A stretch of DNA of 64,000 nucleotides from DATKJY01 sp964540105 (GTDB taxonomy: Bacteria > Zixibacteria > MSB-5A5 > GN15 > FEB-12): the NCBI GenBank assembly GCA_964540105.1, contig CAZILL010000001.1, forward strand, positions 930,001 to 994,000, in the 5' to 3' direction. Positions 61,901 through 64,000 of the stretch are shown here, piece by piece. Each line of letters opens with the position of its first letter. The first letter of the stretch is position 1. The position numbers and the translations under genes are program-made. The notes under the pieces were generated by a model. It saw only the letters and a list, made by a program, of their open reading frames with translations, was not told where the DNA came from and did not search any database.

Positions 61901-62675
61901 TGATGTCCACGCCAAGGTCGGCGATCCAACTAATCTCTTTGTCCAGAACGGCCTTCGGCAACCGATATTCCGGAATCCCGTAGCGGAGCATGCCGCCAAG
62001 CTCAGGAAGCGACTCGAAAACTGTAGGACGATACCCCTCTGTGACCAGGTAATAGGCGCAGGTCAAGCCCCCCGGCCCGCTCCCAACAATGGCCACCTGC
62101 TCGCCATTGTCCGGTTTCATTTCCGGCTGCCACATTTCGCCGATCATATCCTGATCGGCGGCGTATCGTTTGAGAAAATCGATTCCGACCGGAGCGTCGA
62201 CCAGCGATCGCCGGCAGTTCACTTCGCACTTGCGAGTGCAGACCCGTCCGCATACTGATGGCAACGGGTTCTTGTCCTTGATGAGCGCAACCGCTTCCTT
62301 GAATTTCCCGAGATTGATGAGCGACATATACCCCTGGATGTCGACGTCAGCAGGACAATTGAGACGGCAGGGACCGAAGCAGTCGGCGTAGTGATCGGAG
62401 AGAAGCAACTCAAGACAGGTCTTCCGGGCGCGAACGACCCGCTCTGATCGCGTCTGTATCGCCATCCCTTCGGCGACTTTGCTTGAGCACGCGGGGAAGA
62501 GGCGGCTTTGCCCTTCGACTTCAACGACGCAGAGGAAGCATGATCCAAACGGCGGAAGCTTCTCGTCGTAGCAGAGCGTCGGAATCGTATCGAGGTTCAT
62601 CTCCTTGCATACCTGGAGGATGGTCCGCTCTGGTGACGCTGTGATCTTCTTGCCGTTTACTGTCAGGGTGACCAT
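58941..62675 (-). CDS. Multidomain NuoG/FdhA-like oxidoreductase with GltD-type flavin domain
   Basis: A 1244-residue cytoplasmic electron-transfer protein in four parts. Residues 1-95 form a NuoG-type [2Fe-2S] domain (CYDEKLPPFGSCFLC, PACSSKV). Residues 96-510 form a GltD/NfnB-like domain with ferredoxin cysteines (CFGPCRLNCPAD), FAD loop VAIVGSGPGGLTCAYYL, NAD(P) loop VVVVGGGNTAIDAART and VFAGGDVVTGP. Residues 570-675 hold [4Fe-4S] motifs (CIRCGRCVNTC, CVSCGNCIDVCP). A molybdopterin oxidoreductase domain runs from 696 (CNYCSVGCN, then NRGELCVRGRFG). At the place of the catalytic Cys/Sec of formate dehydrogenase (residues 817-830) the sequence is TNNLMSFHHYLNGA, with no Cys or Sec. It is 7 bases downstream of a NuoF-like gene. 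Confidence 0.88.
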   Translation of the reverse strand: MVTLTVNGKKITASPERTILQVCKEMNLDTIPTLCYDEKLPPFGSCFLCVVEVEGQSRLFPACSSKVAEGMAIQTRSERVVRARKTCLELLLSDHYADCFGPCRLNCPADVDIQGYMSLINLGKFKEAVALIKDKNPLPSVCGRVCTRKCEVNCRRSLVDAPVGIDFLKRYAADQDMIGEMWQPEMKPDNGEQVAIVGSGPGGLTCAYYLVTEGYRPTVFESLPELGGMLRYGIPEYRLPKAVLDKEISWIADLGVDIRTNQTLGRDFSIDDLFKRGYKAVFVALGAQIGKPMQVENEEAEGVLSGVEFLKQVQMQTNPPVKGRVVVVGGGNTAIDAARTSLRLGAHEVILLYRRTRNEMPANMVEIEAAEHEGVKLELLAAPVRVNVQENRMRSIECIRMELGEPDASGRRRPVERKGSEYTLECDWVISAIGQEPNLDGVDVDKRIKVTKWKTITAQKGTFETDRPGVFAGGDVVTGPADAIDAIAAGRQAARAIDRYIRSGKIEPFVDRFESRRDNFHKITREELPGIQASERHGIAELPAAERIKSFTEVEFAYDDETATAESIRCAECGCDVGLACILQDYCTEYGVDQTRFVGEFNRYKVDTRHPFIKIDSNKCIRCGRCVNTCAEILNVSALGFVNRGFRTIVKPALDKALHETNCVSCGNCIDVCPTGALVEKMPFRRSGPWKMDSTYNVCNYCSVGCNITLKVKTPDLFYVTGAAPDLGPNRGELCVRGRFGYQHYLDGSRRTKPMVKKSGKLVETSWEEALSAVRKGMNRTLEDHSADHLLVSASPKMSNEELYLAGRMARAALGTNNLMSFHHYLNGADYQALDDILGTTLSTVGEKEVAEADLYLFLGGNPTLDNPVLGWQMKRRMRHGAEAIVINSAEIDLAQHATIWADPRRGTATTLLNGIIGQLIMLDKIDHTYIQERTVNYDQVKADISKLSLSEVAQITGVPVATIQKIVSLLASGDKRVVAWYNLDSRIDRSSDDLRALATLLLLCGKIGVSGSGLALMSSQCNHTGMRLAGFDSRLIPGGAAITHSRLLKEIGAMWRIDLDTLVNRAGGLLSRKIREDKIRAAIVLGENPAVEPELNPLFNNLEFLVVADMFMTETAQMADVFLPLSGYLESEGHLTNWSGLKQKTNPIGEPASGMNNCDLLKRICGLMEHHVGLENLDQLNSELEFLTRQFMPNGRIDGVFPTSDGKAHFALYSHQGLPTRAEITNVLEIDARMNARMKLIRA

Positions 62676-62682
62676 GATGTCG

Positions 62683-64000
62683 TTACTCCTTCATGACCGC
62701 ATCGAACCGGCAGACCGTGAAGCACTTGCCGCATTTGATACACTTGTCCTGCTCGATGACATGCAGAAGTTTCTTTTCTCCCAGGATCGCCTCAGTCGGG
62801 CAGGCCCGTGCGCAGACTGTGCAACCGTTACAGTTGTCGGCGATGGTGTAGGTGAGAAGCGACTGGCACACATGGGCCGGGCATTTCTTATCTTGTATAT
62901 GGGACACATATTCGTCGCGGAAGTATTTCAGGGTCGTGACGACCGGGTTGGGGGCAGTCTGTCCGAGACCACACAGCGATGCCGACTTGATCTGGTCACT
63001 GAGTTCGGTCAAATTATCAAGGTCAGCAATGGTTCCCTGGCCCATCGTGATCCTCTCAAGGATCTCCAGCATCCGTTTCGTTCCGATGCGGCAAAACGTA
63101 CATTTCCCGCAGGATTCAGCCTGCGTGAAGGTGAGGAAGAACTTGGCGACATCGACCATGCAGGTGGTTTCGTCCATGACGATAAGACCGCCGGAACCCA
63201 TGATTGCGCCAGTTCGGTTGATCTGCTGATAGTCGATCGGAAGCTCGCACATGGAGGCGGGAATACAGCCCCCGGAGGGACCACCCATCTGAACGGCCTT
63301 GAACCTGCGGTCGCCGACGATGCCGCCACAGATGTCGAATATCACGCTGTTGATAGTTATTCCCATCGGCACTTCTACGAGACCGGTCCGTTTGACTTTG
63401 CCGGCCATGGCGAAGACTTTGGTCCCCTTACTGTCGGCAGTACCATAGGCGGCGAAGGCCGCTCCGCCCTCGTTGATTATCCAGGGGATATTGGCGAAGG
63501 TCTCGACGTTGTTGATGTTGGTCGGCCTTCCCCATAGTCCGGAGTTGGCCGGAAAGGGCGGGCGAAAACGGGGCATTCCCCGGCGCCCTTCGATTGAGGC
63601 CATCAGCGCGGTTTCCTCTCCACACACAAAGGCGCCGGCCCCTTCCTTTATGCGAATCTCGAACGAAAACTGACTTCCGTAGATGTTTGCTCCAAGTTGT
63701 CCGTGAGCGCGGGCTTGTGCGATAGCCTGACGGAGTCTGGCCACAGCCTTTGGATATTCGGCCCGGCAGTAGATATACGCTTCGTCGGCGCCTATGGCGT
63801 AGCCGGCAATGATCATCCCCTCGATCACCGAGTGCGGGTCACTTTCCAGCACCGAACGATCCATGAACGCTCCGGGGTCCCCTTCGTCGGCGTTGCAGAT
63901 GATGTACTTCTTGGCGCCAGTTGCAGCGCGCGTGAATTTCCACTTGGTACCAGTCGGGAAGCCGCCTCCTCCGCGACCGCGCAGGCCGGACGCGATAACG
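62683..64000 (-). CDS. NuoF/HydB-like FMN and iron-sulfur subunit (5' end outside window)
   Basis: The frame continues to the window edge, so the start and the N-terminal thioredoxin-like part are missing. FMN and NADH binding is in the GLRGRGGGGFPTGTKWKF loop (from about 63990 on the minus strand), then IICNADEGDPGAFMDR, VCGEETALMASIEGRRGMPR, GLWGRPTNINNVETFANIP, and the [4Fe-4S] motif ESCGKCTFCRIGTKR with GLGQTAPNPV. A two-cluster ferredoxin domain is fused at the C-terminus (CNGCTVCARACP, CIKCGKCFTVCR), as in the HydB/HndC subunits of bifurcating hydrogenases. Its partner is the 1244-residue protein 7 bases downstream. It probably oxidises or reduces NAD(P)H for the complex. Confidence 0.9.
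   Translation of the reverse strand, partial: VIASGLRGRGGGGFPTGTKWKFTRAATGAKKYIICNADEGDPGAFMDRSVLESDPHSVIEGMIIAGYAIGADEAYIYCRAEYPKAVARLRQAIAQARAHGQLGANIYGSQFSFEIRIKEGAGAFVCGEETALMASIEGRRGMPRFRPPFPANSGLWGRPTNINNVETFANIPWIINEGGAAFAAYGTADSKGTKVFAMAGKVKRTGLVEVPMGITINSVIFDICGGIVGDRRFKAVQMGGPSGGCIPASMCELPIDYQQINRTGAIMGSGGLIVMDETTCMVDVAKFFLTFTQAESCGKCTFCRIGTKRMLEILERITMGQGTIADLDNLTELSDQIKSASLCGLGQTAPNPVVTTLKYFRDEYVSHIQDKKCPAHVCQSLLTYTIADNCNGCTVCARACPTEAILGEKKLLHVIEQDKCIKCGKCFTVCRFDAVMKE

Noticed and set aside
1..64000. CRISPR array, insertion sequence, prophage or rRNA operon
   Set aside because: No regularly spaced repeats, transposase or integrase genes, phage structural genes or rRNA sequence were seen; the single HNH gene alone is not evidence of a mobile element.

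Overview
The window comes from a Gram-negative bacterium with moderately high GC. Outer-membrane and envelope genes support this: a PorV/PorQ-like barrel, an LptE-like lipoprotein, MurA, a TolC-type channel, an omptin-like barrel, a D15-type barrel and several lipoproteins. The gene style (TTG/GTG starts, LytR_C next to rsfS, DUF4416, a PorV-like protein, a group 3b-type NiFe hydrogenase) is most like uncultured FCB-group lineages such as Zixibacteria. That placement is inferred from memory of gene content, not from a search.

Layout. 1-13 kb is mostly housekeeping on the + strand: a Nudix tail, panD, a single-domain GlmU-like nucleotidyltransferase, LytR_C-rsfS-rho, holA, a PspC/LiaF-like membrane pair, an amino-acid-binding lipoprotein, then cmk-plsC-rpsA closed by a strong terminator. 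14.4-21.7 kb is a Cu(I)/Ag(I) efflux island (TolC-like, CusB with two metal-binding modules, CusA with a low-complexity insertion), followed by a convergent four-repeat membrane protein. 21.9-23.3 kb carries tRNA-Leu(CAG) and tRNA-Glu(CTC) on the minus strand; the tRNA-Glu unit has a clear promoter and terminator. 23.6-32.6 kb has a LonB-like protease, a YdeI-like protein, a 46-residue Cys/Lys-rich protein, a very large surface metalloprotease/propeller/barrel protein, murA and a DUF4416 gene. 33.3-36.3 kb is histidine degradation (hutU-hutI, no hutH here). 36.3-39.5 kb is a set of envelope lipoproteins, a PorV-like protein and a rhodanese. 39.8-48.2 kb has comM, a GAF-GAF-SpoIIE phosphatase with a probably leaderless mRNA, an HpaB/4-hydroxybutyryl-CoA-dehydratase-family protein with altered cluster ligands, an alkaline-phosphatase-family protein and nadE.

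48.5-53.6 kb is a compact six-gene operon for a soluble group 3b (sulfhydrogenase-type) NiFe hydrogenase: hydB, a cNMP-fold protein, hydG, hydD, hydA and a maturation protease. It is followed by an omptin-like barrel, a DegP/HtrA protease, an EamA exporter and a class III aminotransferase. The window ends inside a minus-strand operon (58.9-64 kb). It encodes a NuoF/HydB-like flavoprotein and a 1244-residue fusion of a [2Fe-2S] domain, a GltD-like flavin domain, ferredoxin clusters and a molybdopterin-oxidoreductase domain that seems to lack the usual Cys/Sec ligand. Together with the hydrogenase this suggests an anaerobic or fermentative lifestyle balancing H2, NAD(P)H and ferredoxin.
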